The notes under the pieces were generated by a model. The model saw only the letters and a list, made by a program, of their open reading frames with translations, searched no databases and was not told where the DNA came from. The position numbers and the translations under genes were made by a program. A DNA stretch of 64,000 bases from Bacillus proteolyticus (GTDB lineage Bacteria > Bacillota > Bacilli > Bacillales > Bacillaceae_G). The DNA lies in the NCBI RefSeq assembly GCF_001884065.1, contig NZ_MACH01000054.1, forward strand, positions 1-64,000. Direction: 5' to 3'. Positions 37,828 through 46,221 of the stretch are shown piece after piece (the stretch's first letter is position 1; the number at the start of each line of letters is the position of its first letter).

Positions 37828-38682
37828 ATGAAAGAGAGGGTTATCATAACAGGAGCAAATGGTCAATTAGGAAAGCAGCTGCAAGAAGAGTTAAATCCTG
37901 AAGAATATGACATATATCCATTTGATAAAAAGTTACTAGATGTAACAAATATATCCCAAGTTCAGCAAGTGGTACAAGAAATAAATCCACATATAATTAT
38001 TCATTGTGCAGCGTATACGAAGGTTGATCATGCTGAAAAAGAACAGGATCTTGCTTATTTAATCAATGCAATAGGAGCTCGAAATATAGCGGTTGCTTCA
38101 CAATCAGTAGGAGCAAAGTTAGTTTATATTAGTACCGATTATGTATTTCAGGGCGACAGACCGGATGGATACGATGAATTTTATAGTCCAGCGCCGATAA
38201 ATATATACGGAGCTTCTAAGTATGCGGGGGAGCAGTTCGTCAAAGCGTTACATAATAAATATTTTATCGTTCGTACATCGTGGCTATATGGTAAGTATGG
38301 AAATAATTTTGTGAAAACGATGATGCGATTAGGTAAGGAAAGAGAAGAACTGTCTGTTGTAGCGGATCAAATCGGTTCTCCTACGTATGTGGCAGATTTA
38401 AATATGATTATTAATAAGCTCATTCATACTTCTTTATACGGTACGTATCATGTATCAAATAGAGGCTCATGTTCTTGGTTTGAATTTGCTCAAAAAATAT
38501 TTTTGTATGCAAATATGAAAGTGAATGTATTACCTGTTTCAACCGAAGAATTTGGATCGGCGGCTGCAAGACCAAAATATTCTATCTTTCAACATAGTAT
38601 GCTCAGGTTAAATGGTTTTGCACAAATGCCTTCTTGGGAAGAAGGATTAGAGCGTTTTTTTATAGAAACAAAAAGTCATTAA
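37828..38682 (+). CDS. rfbD: dTDP-4-dehydrorhamnose reductase
   Basis: Last step of dTDP-L-rhamnose synthesis, NADPH-dependent. It has 284 residues with the nucleotide-binding TGANGQLGKQL at residues about 8-18, the catalytic YISTDYVF and YGASKYAGE, and RTSWLYG. GGGGC-type site upstream. Rhamnose is a main sugar of the BclA glycan in B. anthracis, which links this operon to bclA 6 kb upstream. A terminator overlaps its stop. Confidence 0.95.
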   Translation: MKERVIITGANGQLGKQLQEELNPEEYDIYPFDKKLLDVTNISQVQQVVQEINPHIIIHCAAYTKVDHAEKEQDLAYLINAIGARNIAVASQSVGAKLVYISTDYVFQGDRPDGYDEFYSPAPINIYGASKYAGEQFVKALHNKYFIVRTSWLYGKYGNNFVKTMMRLGKEREELSVVADQIGSPTYVADLNMIINKLIHTSLYGTYHVSNRGSCSWFEFAQKIFLYANMKVNVLPVSTEEFGSAAARPKYSIFQHSMLRLNGFAQMPSWEEGLERFFIETKSH

Positions 38683-38706
38683 CAAATTTATGTTAATGAC
38701 TTTTTT
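38671..38706 (+). terminator. Terminator of the rfb operon
   Basis: AAAAGTCATTAACA, loop AATTTA, TGTTAATGACTTTTTT. The stop codon of rfbD lies in the 5' arm. Confidence 0.9.
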
Positions 38707-38733
38707 GTTTGCCTTTAAGCGGTTTTATGGTAC

Positions 38734-38758
38734 TATAATTATAGTATCAGGTACTAAT
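38734..38758 (+). promoter_or_regulatory. fabI promoter with FapR operator
   Basis: A -10 element TATAAT (38734-38739) is followed by ATAGTATCAGGTACTAAT (38741-38758). Its complement ATTAGTACCTGATACTAT matches the B. subtilis FapR operator almost base for base. FapR represses fatty acid genes and is released by malonyl-CoA, so fabI should rise when lipid precursor is plentiful. The -35 is not clear. Confidence 0.8.
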
Positions 38759-38790
38759 AACAAGTATAAGTATTTCTGGGAGGATATATC

Positions 38791-39561
38791 ATGGAACTAT
38801 TACAAGGGAAAACATTTGTTGTTATGGGCGTTGCGAACCAAAGAAGTATTGCATGGGGAATTGCTCGCTCTTTGCATAATGCAGGTGCAAAATTAATCTT
38901 CACATATGCAGGAGAACGTTTAGAAAGAAACGTTCGTGAATTAGCGGACACATTAGAAGGACAAGAATCACTTGTATTACCTTGTGATGTAACGAATGAT
39001 GAAGAACTGACAGCTTGCTTTGAAACGATTAAGCAAGAAGTTGGTACAATTCACGGTGTTGCACACTGTATTGCTTTTGCAAATCGTGATGATTTAAAAG
39101 GTGAATTTGTAGATACTTCTCGCGATGGATTTTTACTTGCACAAAATATTAGTGCATTCTCTTTAACGGCTGTAGCAAGAGAAGCGAAGAAAGTAATGAC
39201 AGAAGGCGGAAATATTTTAACATTAACATACCTTGGCGGCGAGCGCGTTGTGAAAAACTATAACGTTATGGGTGTTGCGAAAGCTTCATTAGAAGCGAGC
39301 GTGAAATATTTAGCGAACGATTTAGGTCAACATGGCATACGCGTTAACGCTATTTCTGCAGGACCAATTCGTACGTTATCTGCGAAGGGCGTAGGCGATT
39401 TCAACTCAATCTTAAGAGAAATCGAAGAGCGTGCACCACTGCGTCGTACAACAACTCCAGAAGAAGTTGGCGATACAGCGGTATTCTTATTCAGTGATTT
39501 AGCACGCGGCGTAACAGGAGAAAACATTCACGTTGATTCAGGATATCATATTTTAGGATAA
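38791..39561 (+). CDS. fabI: Enoyl-[acyl-carrier-protein] reductase (NADH) FabI
   Basis: Reduces enoyl-ACP in the last step of each fatty acid elongation round. It has 256 residues. The catalytic triad residues Tyr147, Tyr157 and Lys164 are present (TYLGGERVVKNYNVMGVAKA), and the N-terminal cofactor motif GVANQRSIAWGIA is typical. GGGAGGATA precedes the ATG. It has its own FapR-controlled promoter and a terminator behind it, so it is separate from rfb. Confidence 0.97.
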   Translation: MELLQGKTFVVMGVANQRSIAWGIARSLHNAGAKLIFTYAGERLERNVRELADTLEGQESLVLPCDVTNDEELTACFETIKQEVGTIHGVAHCIAFANRDDLKGEFVDTSRDGFLLAQNISAFSLTAVAREAKKVMTEGGNILTLTYLGGERVVKNYNVMGVAKASLEASVKYLANDLGQHGIRVNAISAGPIRTLSAKGVGDFNSILREIEERAPLRRTTTPEEVGDTAVFLFSDLARGVTGENIHVDSGYHILG

Positions 39562-39578
39562 ATATAATATTAATTTTT

Positions 39579-39615
39579 AAAGGACAATCTCTAAATGTTG
39601 AGATTGTCCTTTTTA
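39579..39615 (+). terminator. Terminator of fabI
   Basis: AAAGGACAATCTC, 8-base loop, GAGATTGTCCTTTTT. Confidence 0.9.
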
Positions 39616-39723
39616 TTTGTTCTTGGAAAGAACGATTTTTAACGAAAGTTCTTACCACGTTATGAATATAACTATAATAGTACACGATTTATTCAGCTAC
39701 GTATGGAAGTGGGAGGGACGAGT

Positions 39724-40236
39724 GTGAAGAATAAAAATAAAAGCTCAACAGTTGGAAAACCGTTGTTATATATTGCACAAGTAAGTTTAGAACTTGCTGC
39801 ACCGAAAATAAAAAGAATTATCTTAACAAACTTTGAAAATGAGGATCAAAAAGAGGAAAGTAATAGAAACGAAAATGTTGTAAGTAGTGCTGTGGAAGAG
39901 GTAATAGAACAACAACAAGAAGAGCAGCAAGTAGAAGAAAAAATAGAAGAAGCGGAGCAAGTACAAGAGCAGCAAGAACAGCAAGAGCCAGTGAGAACAG
40001 TCCCATATAATAAATCATTTAAGGATATGAATAATGAAGAAAAAATTTACTTTTTATTAAACCGCCCTCATTATATTCCAAAAGTAAGGTGCAGAATAAA
40101 AACAGTGACGGTCTCATATGTCGGATCGATAATATCGTATCGAAAGGGGGTCGTATCAATTATGCCGCCAAATAGTATGAGAGATATTAGGTTATCTATA
40201 GAAGATATAAAATCAATTGATATGGCCGGTTTATAA
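39724..40236 (+). CDS. cotO: Spore coat/exosporium assembly protein CotO-like
   Basis: A 170-residue protein. The N-terminal GKPLLYIAQ block and the C-terminal IPKVRCRIKTVTVSYVGSII with AGL end fit CotO. The middle (about residues 55-95) is a Glu/Gln-rich low-complexity stretch built of EEQQ/QEQ units. The GTG at 39724 is chosen because GGGAGGG lies 7 bases upstream. Position between fabI and the exsY/cotY genes matches B. subtilis yjbX (cotO). In the B. cereus group CotO is needed to fix the exosporium. Confidence 0.85.
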   Translation: MKNKNKSSTVGKPLLYIAQVSLELAAPKIKRIILTNFENEDQKEESNRNENVVSSAVEEVIEQQQEEQQVEEKIEEAEQVQEQQEQQEPVRTVPYNKSFKDMNNEEKIYFLLNRPHYIPKVRCRIKTVTVSYVGSIISYRKGVVSIMPPNSMRDIRLSIEDIKSIDMAGL

Positions 40237-40245
40237 ATATGTAAA

Positions 40246-40268
40246 GGTGGTAGAAGGATTCTACCACC
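40246..40268. terminator. Hairpin between convergent cotO and exsY
   Basis: GGTGGTAGAA, loop GGA, TTCTACCACC: a perfect 10-base stem, followed by CCAATAGTTTTTTAG on the plus strand. Probably serves both genes. Confidence 0.7.
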
Positions 40269-40292
40269 CCAATAGTTTTTTAGTTTACTTAT

Positions 40293-40751
40293 TTAGATAG
40301 AAACGTCGCGTAAGCACTGAATAGCACAGAAACAGCTTAAATCAACAGTAAGGCAAGTAGATGTCGATTTTAATCTCGCATTTGGAACATTTAAAAACGT
40401 ACAAATTGGATCGTCACCAGGTGGTACAGAAGAACCATCACCTAATACTACAGTTAATACACGTAGTACAGCGCAGCTATCATCGTCTACGCTCTCAACA
40501 CGTAAAATTGGAGATCTACAGCTCTTAAGACTTCCTGATGGTGCAAATGCTTCAAAAGGTTCTCCAGCTTTTGTGTATAAAATAAAAGGGCGTGTATTTG
40601 CTACTGATGCAGTATTGTGTGCTCCTAAAAATGGGATTTCACAACCAGATCCACACGTTGTAGTAGAACAATCTTGTAGTTCATTGATGAATTTTACAAC
40701 GTCAACCACACAATGTGAAGAGCTATGGTGTTTATTTTCGTTACAACTCAT
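40293..40751 (-). CDS. exsY: Exosporium structural protein ExsY
   Basis: Cysteine-rich protein that self-assembles into the exosporium basal layer. It has 152 residues from ATG 40751 (AAGGAGTGA upstream; a GTG three codons earlier is less likely). Typical sequence is CVVDVVKFINELQDC, CGSGCEIPFLGAHNTA and the end CFCAIQCLRDVSI, with about a dozen Cys. It is a close paralogue of CotY at 42271. Expected to be expressed late in the mother cell. Confidence 0.93.
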   Translation of the reverse strand: MSCNENKHHSSSHCVVDVVKFINELQDCSTTTCGSGCEIPFLGAHNTASVANTRPFILYTKAGEPFEAFAPSGSLKSCRSPILRVESVDDDSCAVLRVLTVVLGDGSSVPPGDDPICTFLNVPNARLKSTSTCLTVDLSCFCAIQCLRDVSI

Positions 40752-40876
40752 TAATGTCACTCCTTATCTTCTTGTTTGTATTTACATTAATAAGATATTG
40801 GAGTCGAGGAGATTTGGTCACAATCTCAAGACCTTTTTTTTTAAATAGGCGAAAGAAGATAAGGGAAGGTGGAAAC

Positions 40877-41236
40877 ATGCTGTTTACAAGTTGGCTTTTA
40901 TTTTTTATTTTCGCATTAGCTGCTTTTAGGCTTACTCGTTTAATTGTTTATGATAAAATTACAGCCTTTTTGCGAAGACCGTTTATTGATGAATTAGAGA
41001 TTACAGAGCCTGATGGAAGTGTATCAACTTTTACAAAAGTAAAAGGTAAAGGATTAAGAAAATGGATTGGCGAATTATTAAGCTGTTATTGGTGTACAGG
41101 TGTATGGGTTAGTGCTTTTTTATTAGTTTTATATAAGTGGATTCCTATCGTTGCAGAGCCGTTACTTGCATTATTAGCTATTGCAGGTGCAGCAGCGATC
41201 ATTGAAACAGTAACAGGATATTTTATGGGGGAATAA
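40877..41236 (+). CDS. DUF1360 sporulation-type membrane protein (YjcA-like)
   Basis: A 119-residue protein from ATG 40877 (GGAAGGTGG upstream). It has an N-terminal hydrophobic helix (residues 2-22), the motif LTRLIVYDKITAFLRRPFID, and ELLSCYWCTGVWVSAFLL with a CxxC, then one or two helices. This is the DUF1360 pattern; the B. subtilis relative yjcA lies in the same coat-gene neighbourhood and is a sporulation gene. Exact function unknown. Confidence 0.85.
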   Translation: MLFTSWLLFFIFALAAFRLTRLIVYDKITAFLRRPFIDELEITEPDGSVSTFTKVKGKGLRKWIGELLSCYWCTGVWVSAFLLVLYKWIPIVAEPLLALLAIAGAAAIIETVTGYFMGE

Positions 41237-41346
41237 TATATTTTCATAATACGAGAAAAAGCGGAGTTTAAAAGAATCAGGGAACGGAAATAAGGAGTTG
41301 TTCATATAGTGAATAGACAGAAATGACAGTAGAGGAGATGTTTGCT

Positions 41347-41523
41347 GTGAGCAATAATCCAAGGCAAAATTTATATGACCTGCAGCAGTGGTATAGTATA
41401 CAGCAACAACACCAAGCACAACAACAAGCATATCAAGAACAATTGCAGCAACAAGGGTTTGTGAAAAAAAAGGGATGTAATTGTGGGAAAAAAAAGAACA
41501 TAATAAAACAATATGAAGAATGA
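41347..41523 (+). CDS. Small Gln-rich, Cys-ended protein, probably coat-associated
   Basis: A 58-residue protein, GTG start at 41347 with AGAGGAG upstream. The middle is Gln-rich (QQHQAQQQAYQEQLQQQ) and the end is basic with CNCGKKK. No family recognised. It follows the DUF1360 gene at the position of a small hypothetical gene known beside bxpB in B. anthracis. Probably expressed with the coat genes. Confidence 0.65.
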   Translation: MSNNPRQNLYDLQQWYSIQQQHQAQQQAYQEQLQQQGFVKKKGCNCGKKKNIIKQYEE

Positions 41524-41551
41524 AACACTCATGTTACTGTGAGTGTTTTTT
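41524..41551 (+). terminator. Terminator of the small Gln-rich gene
   Basis: AACACTCA, 6-to-8-base loop, TGAGTGTTTTTT, starting at the stop codon. Confidence 0.85.
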
Positions 41552-41562
41552 ATTATAAATAT

Positions 41563-41598
41563 AAAAAGCGGTATTTCAATTAAGAAATACCGCTTTTT
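41563..41598 (-). terminator. Terminator of bxpB
   Basis: AAAAAGCGGTATTTC, loop AATTAA, GAAATACCGCTTTTT; symmetric, so it works leftward for bxpB and could back up the rightward gene. Confidence 0.88.
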
Positions 41599-41599
41599 A

Positions 41600-42103
41600 C
41601 TAACCGATTTGTACAACTGTTAATGCTGCAGCACGAACATCTACACTACCGAGTAATTGGACTGGTACAATTTGAATTAAGTTACCAGGGTTTAAGTTAA
41701 TAAGAATAATACCACTGGATACGTCTACTTCACCAGTATCAATAACGTTAGAGCGGACTGCAGTACCTGAGCCTGGAATAATATTGTCTGGTGTATCTAA
41801 TGATAAGAAGAAACGAGCAGCTTCAGGGATTGCATTGGAATTATCAAGGCTAATTGTCAATGTATAACTGATTTGATAAATACCAGCTCGTTGAATTCTA
41901 ATACCATCTCCTATACTCACTGTATCGTTTATTACAGGTACAGTAATGTCTGGGTTTGGGCTTACGCTAGGTAATAGTAATGGTGTGAATAATGAAGCAA
42001 ATTGAGGCGTAGAAGCATTAAAAGCAAAACCGAAGGCAGTTAGTGTACTAGCTGGTTTCGCCTCGCAATCAATTTTAGTAAATTCGCAATCAGAAGAGAA
42101 CAT
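41600..42103 (-). CDS. bxpB: Exosporium basal layer protein BxpB (ExsFA)
   Basis: Anchors BclA to the exosporium basal layer. It has 167 residues with the typical start MFSSDCEFTKIDCEAKPAST, a beta-rich trimeric C1q-like body (IRIQRAGIYQISYTLTISL), and the C-terminal VRAAALTVVQIG. AAAGGAG precedes the ATG. Lies between cotY and exsY, the order known in B. anthracis. Its fold is related to the C-terminal domain of BclA. Confidence 0.93.
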   Translation of the reverse strand: MFSSDCEFTKIDCEAKPASTLTAFGFAFNASTPQFASLFTPLLLPSVSPNPDITVPVINDTVSIGDGIRIQRAGIYQISYTLTISLDNSNAIPEAARFFLSLDTPDNIIPGSGTAVRSNVIDTGEVDVSSGIILINLNPGNLIQIVPVQLLGSVDVRAAALTVVQIG

Positions 42104-42205
42104 GTTTTTTACTCCTTTGTCTGTTTCTACGTCCAGTTAATGAAAAGGACAGGTTCTATGTTCTAGACAAGTTCCCAATTTTATAAAAAATACATAATAA
42201 TACCT

Positions 42206-42257
42206 TTTAAGCATGGATTGGGTGGCAGAATTTTCTGCCACCCAATCCATGCTTAAA
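42206..42257. terminator. Perfect 25-bp inverted repeat downstream of cotY
   Basis: Arms begin TTTAAGCATGGATTGGG (42206) and are exactly mirrored to 42257 with only TT between them. It lies 13 bases behind the cotY stop. It would form a very stable hairpin. It ends in TTTAA, not a long T tract, so it may protect the 3' end of the cotY message as well as terminate. Confidence 0.75.
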
Positions 42258-42270
42258 TCGTTATTTAGTT

Positions 42271-42741
42271 TTAAATCGTAACATCACGTAAGCATTGAAT
42301 AGCGCAGAAACAACTTAAATCAACTGTCAGACAAGCAGGGGTCGATATTAATTTGGAATTTGGAACATTTAAAAACGCACAAACTGGATCGTCACCAGGT
42401 GGTACAGGAGAATTATCACCTAATACTACAGTTAATACACGCAATACAGCACAATCATCATCATCTATACTCTCGACGCGAAAAATTGGAGATTGACAAC
42501 TAGTAAGACCTCCAAATGGTGCAAATGCTTTAAAGGGTGTTCCATCTTTTGTGTATAAAATAAAAGGACGTGTATTTGCTACTGATGCAGTGTTATGTGC
42601 TCCTAAAAAGGGGACTTCGCAACCAGATCCGCATGTTGTAGTTGCACATTCTTGTAGTTCATGTATAAAACGAACGACATTAGATACACAGTTGAAATCA
42701 CAATCATGGTGATGATGGTCTTCATTACAATTGCAGCTCAT
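42271..42741 (-). CDS. cotY: Exosporium/spore coat protein CotY
   Basis: Paralogue of ExsY, 156 residues from ATG 42741 (AAGGAGTG upstream). N-terminal His-rich MSCNCNEDHHHHDCDF, then CVSNVVRFIHELQECATTTC, CGSGCEVPFLGAHNTA, and end CFCAIQCLRDVTI. The core is mostly identical with ExsY while the N-termini differ. Acts in exosporium basal-layer assembly, mainly the cap region in B. cereus group work. Confidence 0.93.
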   Translation of the reverse strand: MSCNCNEDHHHHDCDFNCVSNVVRFIHELQECATTTCGSGCEVPFLGAHNTASVANTRPFILYTKDGTPFKAFAPFGGLTSCQSPIFRVESIDDDDCAVLRVLTVVLGDNSPVPPGDDPVCAFLNVPNSKLISTPACLTVDLSCFCAIQCLRDVTI

Positions 42742-42883
42742 TATGTTCACTCCTTATCGTGAGTTCTGACATACACTATTACAATATGAACGGGATATGA
42801 TTGATATTACGTTAATTCTCAGGATAGAAACAGGGAATTTATATAGAGGGGATGTACATAACGTGATATGCAAAAAGACACCC

Positions 42884-44950
42884 TTACTTAATGGATGTCT
42901 TTTCAGGTAAATCTTTTCGCGTAGTATATAAAAAACGAGATATATCTAGTTTCTTTCCTCTGAAAAATTGCGGGGAGGAAATATAAAGCTCTTCTTTAGC
43001 GCGTGTAATGGCGACATAGAGTAATCGTCTTTCTTCTTCTAATGCTTCAGAAGTATCCGTCACACGGTCATTTGCATCTTTTAAAGAAGAAGTGTGCGGC
43101 AATATACCATCGCTGGCACCAAGTAAAAAGACGCATGGAAACTCAAGGCCTTTCGCGTTATGAATTGACATAAGTGATACGGCATCTTTTTGCGGCATTG
43201 TTTTTAATGCTTCCATTTCTTTTTGACCTTGAATCGCCTCGTCAATAAATTGTAAGTAAGCTGGAATATCGGTGAAACGAGTTGCAGACTCCATTAATTC
43301 TTCTAACATTTCTTCTTGTATGTCTTTATGCATCGTAAAGGAAGAACGATCGTTACTTTGTAAGTACTCTAAATATTTTCCTTTACCATGAATAATTTCT
43401 TTTAATGCCTTTTTCGGTTCTAATTCTTTTATAAATTTAATAAAATCGATGCGCTCATTGACCTTTTTCACTTGAAAAGGTTTCAAGCTCGGATTTAATA
43501 ATAAGAAATGAAGAAGAGAAGGGAAACGCCCTTCACCATATTTCCATTGCTCCCGTTCAATAAATGAAATACATTCATCACGGCCGATATACATCGTCGG
43601 CAATATGTTAGAAAGAGATTCTAGGCGAAACGGTTCTAGCACGAGTCGTAAATGATCTAATACAGGCTTAATTAAAGAGTGCTCGTAAAATGATTGACTC
43701 GCACCGTGTTTAATAAACGGGATTTTATGAATTGTAAGCTGATCAAGTAACGAACGGCTTACAGAATGTGTGCGATACAGTAAACAAAAATCTTTATAGT
43801 TTCGCTCACCGCTATCTACCTTCTCTTGAATGAGCTGCAAAATTTGATTTGCTTCATCAAGAGTTGTAGCTGGTCGTGCGTAAAATGGTTGTACACCTTC
43901 ATCACGAACAGAATATAGCTCTTTATCAAAACGTTCTTGATTTAGCTTGATAACTTCATTTCCAAGTCCGACGATAAATGGATTGGATCGATAATTCGTA
44001 TTAAGCGCAATAATCGTTGTATTATCAAATTCTTTTGGAAAAGATAAAATAATTTGGTGACTTGCTCCTCGCCAGCCGTAAATCGCTTGATCGTCATCAC
44101 CTGCGATAAATAAATTATTTCTTGGCGTGGCTAATAATTTTACAATTTCATATTGTGCATACGATGTATCTTGGAACTCATCTACTTCAATGTAGTGAAA
44201 ACGTTGTTGCAATTGAGTAAGCAAAGGAGCATTATTTTCTAACATATAATACGTTTCTAATAAGATATCGTCAAAATCGATATAATTGTATCGTTGTTTT
44301 ACCTCTTCAAAACGTTCGTATACTTCTTTGAATTCTTGTTCAACCGGTGTTTTCGCTTTTACATCTTTCGGACGATTCAATTTGTTTTTCTCAAGTGAAA
44401 TCATAGCGAGTATCGTTTCAGCATCATAATCGTCTTTTAAGCGCAATTCTTTCAAAATTTTCTTTATCATAATTTGTTTATGTTTTTCATTTGCTAAAAT
44501 TTGCTGATTATATCCTTGACTACGAAGCAATTTTAAAAAGACAGAGTGGAATGTACCAGCAACAACATAGTTACTTGCAGCATGATTCATACCAGGCAAG
44601 TTTGCTACACGACTTCGGATTTCTTCAGCTGCTTTTTGTGTAAACGTAAGCAGTAAAATATTTCGCGGATGAACATGTTTTACATTAACTAAATAACCAA
44701 CGCGAGTTGTTAAAACAGATGTTTTACCACTTCCAGCGCCAGCTAGTGTAAGAACAGGTCCTTCTGTCGTTTGCACTGCTTCTAACTGTTTTTCATTTAA
44801 ATAAATACCTTGCTGTTCTAAAGCACGGAAGTACGCTGCATCTGCATCTTCCTCCATAATTAAATGGGTAGACGTTTTTGGAATATGATATGTCGCTTGC
44901 GGAATGTCAGCATGTGTTAACGATTTTTGTGAAAATTTTTCTTGTGTCAT
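42884..44950 (-). CDS. UvrD/Rep family ATP-dependent DNA helicase (YjcD-like)
   Basis: Superfamily 1A helicase of 688 residues. Walker A GAGSGKT is at residues 71-77; further motifs include LLLTFTQKAAEEI, VDEFQDT, AGDDDQAIYGWRGA (motif III), LNTNYRS (motif IV), SIHNAKGLEFPCVFL (motif V) and YVAITRAKEELY (motif VI). All are intact. Equivalent to B. subtilis yjcD by position; distinct from pcrA, which lies elsewhere in Bacillus genomes. Likely in DNA repair. Confidence 0.94.
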   Translation of the reverse strand: MTQEKFSQKSLTHADIPQATYHIPKTSTHLIMEEDADAAYFRALEQQGIYLNEKQLEAVQTTEGPVLTLAGAGSGKTSVLTTRVGYLVNVKHVHPRNILLLTFTQKAAEEIRSRVANLPGMNHAASNYVVAGTFHSVFLKLLRSQGYNQQILANEKHKQIMIKKILKELRLKDDYDAETILAMISLEKNKLNRPKDVKAKTPVEQEFKEVYERFEEVKQRYNYIDFDDILLETYYMLENNAPLLTQLQQRFHYIEVDEFQDTSYAQYEIVKLLATPRNNLFIAGDDDQAIYGWRGASHQIILSFPKEFDNTTIIALNTNYRSNPFIVGLGNEVIKLNQERFDKELYSVRDEGVQPFYARPATTLDEANQILQLIQEKVDSGERNYKDFCLLYRTHSVSRSLLDQLTIHKIPFIKHGASQSFYEHSLIKPVLDHLRLVLEPFRLESLSNILPTMYIGRDECISFIEREQWKYGEGRFPSLLHFLLLNPSLKPFQVKKVNERIDFIKFIKELEPKKALKEIIHGKGKYLEYLQSNDRSSFTMHKDIQEEMLEELMESATRFTDIPAYLQFIDEAIQGQKEMEALKTMPQKDAVSLMSIHNAKGLEFPCVFLLGASDGILPHTSSLKDANDRVTDTSEALEEERRLLYVAITRAKEELYISSPQFFRGKKLDISRFLYTTRKDLPEKTSIK

Positions 44951-45048
44951 ATATTCACCTTCAAAACTATAGCATCAACATTTAACTTTAGCGGAAGAAA
45001 AAGAAAATAGCAATGTAAAAAACAGGAGGGGTTACCTCCTGCTACAAA

Positions 45049-45189
45049 TTTATCCCGCTATTTGCGGGCAGTAAAACTCCAAACTCAAAATTCAGGTGGG
45101 AGATCAACTACCCGTAAACGCCCGATTGGTGAAGGCCGATAATCAGTGGGGGATGAACAAAACCCCCACTGATTAAAGTTTCACTTTAT
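45049..45189. repeat. bcr1-type interspersed repeat
   Basis: About 141 bases bounded by TTTAT at both ends (45049-45053 and 45185-45189). Internal hairpins: CCCGC TATTT GCGGG, and AATCAGTGGGGG with CCCCCACTGATT. The sequence style matches the bcr1 repeat of the B. cereus group, a short non-coding mobile element; the name is from memory. Its right TTTAT overlaps the stop codon of the acetyltransferase gene. A degenerate copy is at 13537. The rest of the 235-base gap (44951-45185) holds only a small hairpin with GGAGG.. CCTCC at 45024. Confidence 0.75.
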
Positions 45190-45608
45190 AATTCTTTTAT
45201 CATTACGACGTGCGGGATATTGGCTTCCATAAACATATCAGAAGCTGTTACGTACCCTAGCTTTTTATAGAAAACTTCAGCATGTGTTTGGGCATGAAGT
45301 TTCAATTTCGGTAAAGACTCTTCCTTTGCGTATGCTTCAAGTGCATCCATAATGATTTTGCCAATTCCTTTTTTACGATGGGAAGCTAGTACACAAATGC
45401 GTTCCATTTTCCCAACTCCATCAACAATGCGAAAGCGACCTGCACCGACTGGAATGTCATTGTCATATACAACAACGTGCGCCGAAGTATCTTCAAATTC
45501 ATCATATTCTTCTTCAGAAGAAACACGTTGCTCTTCCACAAAAACTTGTTTACGCACAGAGAATGCATCACTTAGCTGCTCATCTGTTTGTACGATTTGT
45601 GCGTGCAA
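45186..45608 (-). CDS. GNAT family N-acetyltransferase (YjcF-like)
   Basis: A 140-residue acetyltransferase. Conserved QVFVEEQRVSSEEEYDEFE, VGAGRFR and the acetyl-CoA loop VLASHRKKGIGKIIMDAL are present. The TTG start at 45608 follows AAGGAGAAC and the yjcG stop by one base; longer in-frame starts run into yjcG. Its stop TAA lies inside the TTTAT flank of the bcr1 repeat. Substrate unknown. Confidence 0.9.
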   Translation of the reverse strand: MHAQIVQTDEQLSDAFSVRKQVFVEEQRVSSEEEYDEFEDTSAHVVVYDNDIPVGAGRFRIVDGVGKMERICVLASHRKKGIGKIIMDALEAYAKEESLPKLKLHAQTHAEVFYKKLGYVTASDMFMEANIPHVVMIKEL

Positions 45609-45609
45609 A

Positions 45610-46128
45610 TTAGTTGTTCTCCTTTCCAAGGTGGAATGTTTCATGTACAGTCCACGTTCCATTTTCTAATTGGTATAGAAGGTGGAAACGATCGATTGGT
45701 TGTTCATAATAGAAATCTTTCATACGTAATCGACCTAATACGTCAGCATGCTCTGCATCTGATAAGTCTTGACCGATTGTTAAATGAGGTACGAAAGAGT
45801 ATTCACGCTCTTGTGTAAAGAAACCATTATGCATTTCTTCATTTAAGAAAGTTAGTTCAGGTGTTTTTTCTACTTTAAAATAAAGGACATTATTAACAGG
45901 TGCGAATGAACCGACTTTTCCAACATGAAGGGTGAAAGGGTTCGTTTTACTTGCGATTGTATGTAACTCGTTTACAATCGATTCTAGTTGATCATCTTGC
46001 GTCTCAAAGGGTGTTTTCAATGTAATATGTGGCGGAACTAATGCGTAGTGCGGATCATAACGTTTACGCAATCCGTTCGCTTTATCTTGAATCATTTTAG
46101 ATGGAAAAATTACAATGCCTAATTTCAT
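45610..46128 (-). CDS. 2H phosphoesterase superfamily protein (YjcG-like)
   Basis: A 172-residue protein of the 2'-5' RNA ligase-like (2H) family. The two HxT/S motifs are PPHITLKTPF (about residues 33-42) and FVPHLTIGQDL (about 113-123). GGGAGGAATTGG stands before the ATG. Same order yjcH-yjcG-yjcF as in B. subtilis. Probable RNA or cyclic phosphodiester hydrolase. Confidence 0.9.
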   Translation of the reverse strand: MKLGIVIFPSKMIQDKANGLRKRYDPHYALVPPHITLKTPFETQDDQLESIVNELHTIASKTNPFTLHVGKVGSFAPVNNVLYFKVEKTPELTFLNEEMHNGFFTQEREYSFVPHLTIGQDLSDAEHADVLGRLRMKDFYYEQPIDRFHLLYQLENGTWTVHETFHLGKENN

Positions 46129-46221
46129 GTTCCAATTCCTCCCTTTGTAAGTCTAGTTAGATTTTGAGAAAAATAAATCTCTTTATCTATTATATCAAAT
46201 TATTCTGAATACTGCTCTCTA

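Noticed and set aside
39897-39990. Long Pro-free leucine-rich frame on the minus strand across cotO
   Set aside because: It is the shadow of the Glu/Gln-rich coding repeat in cotO; no ribosome site.
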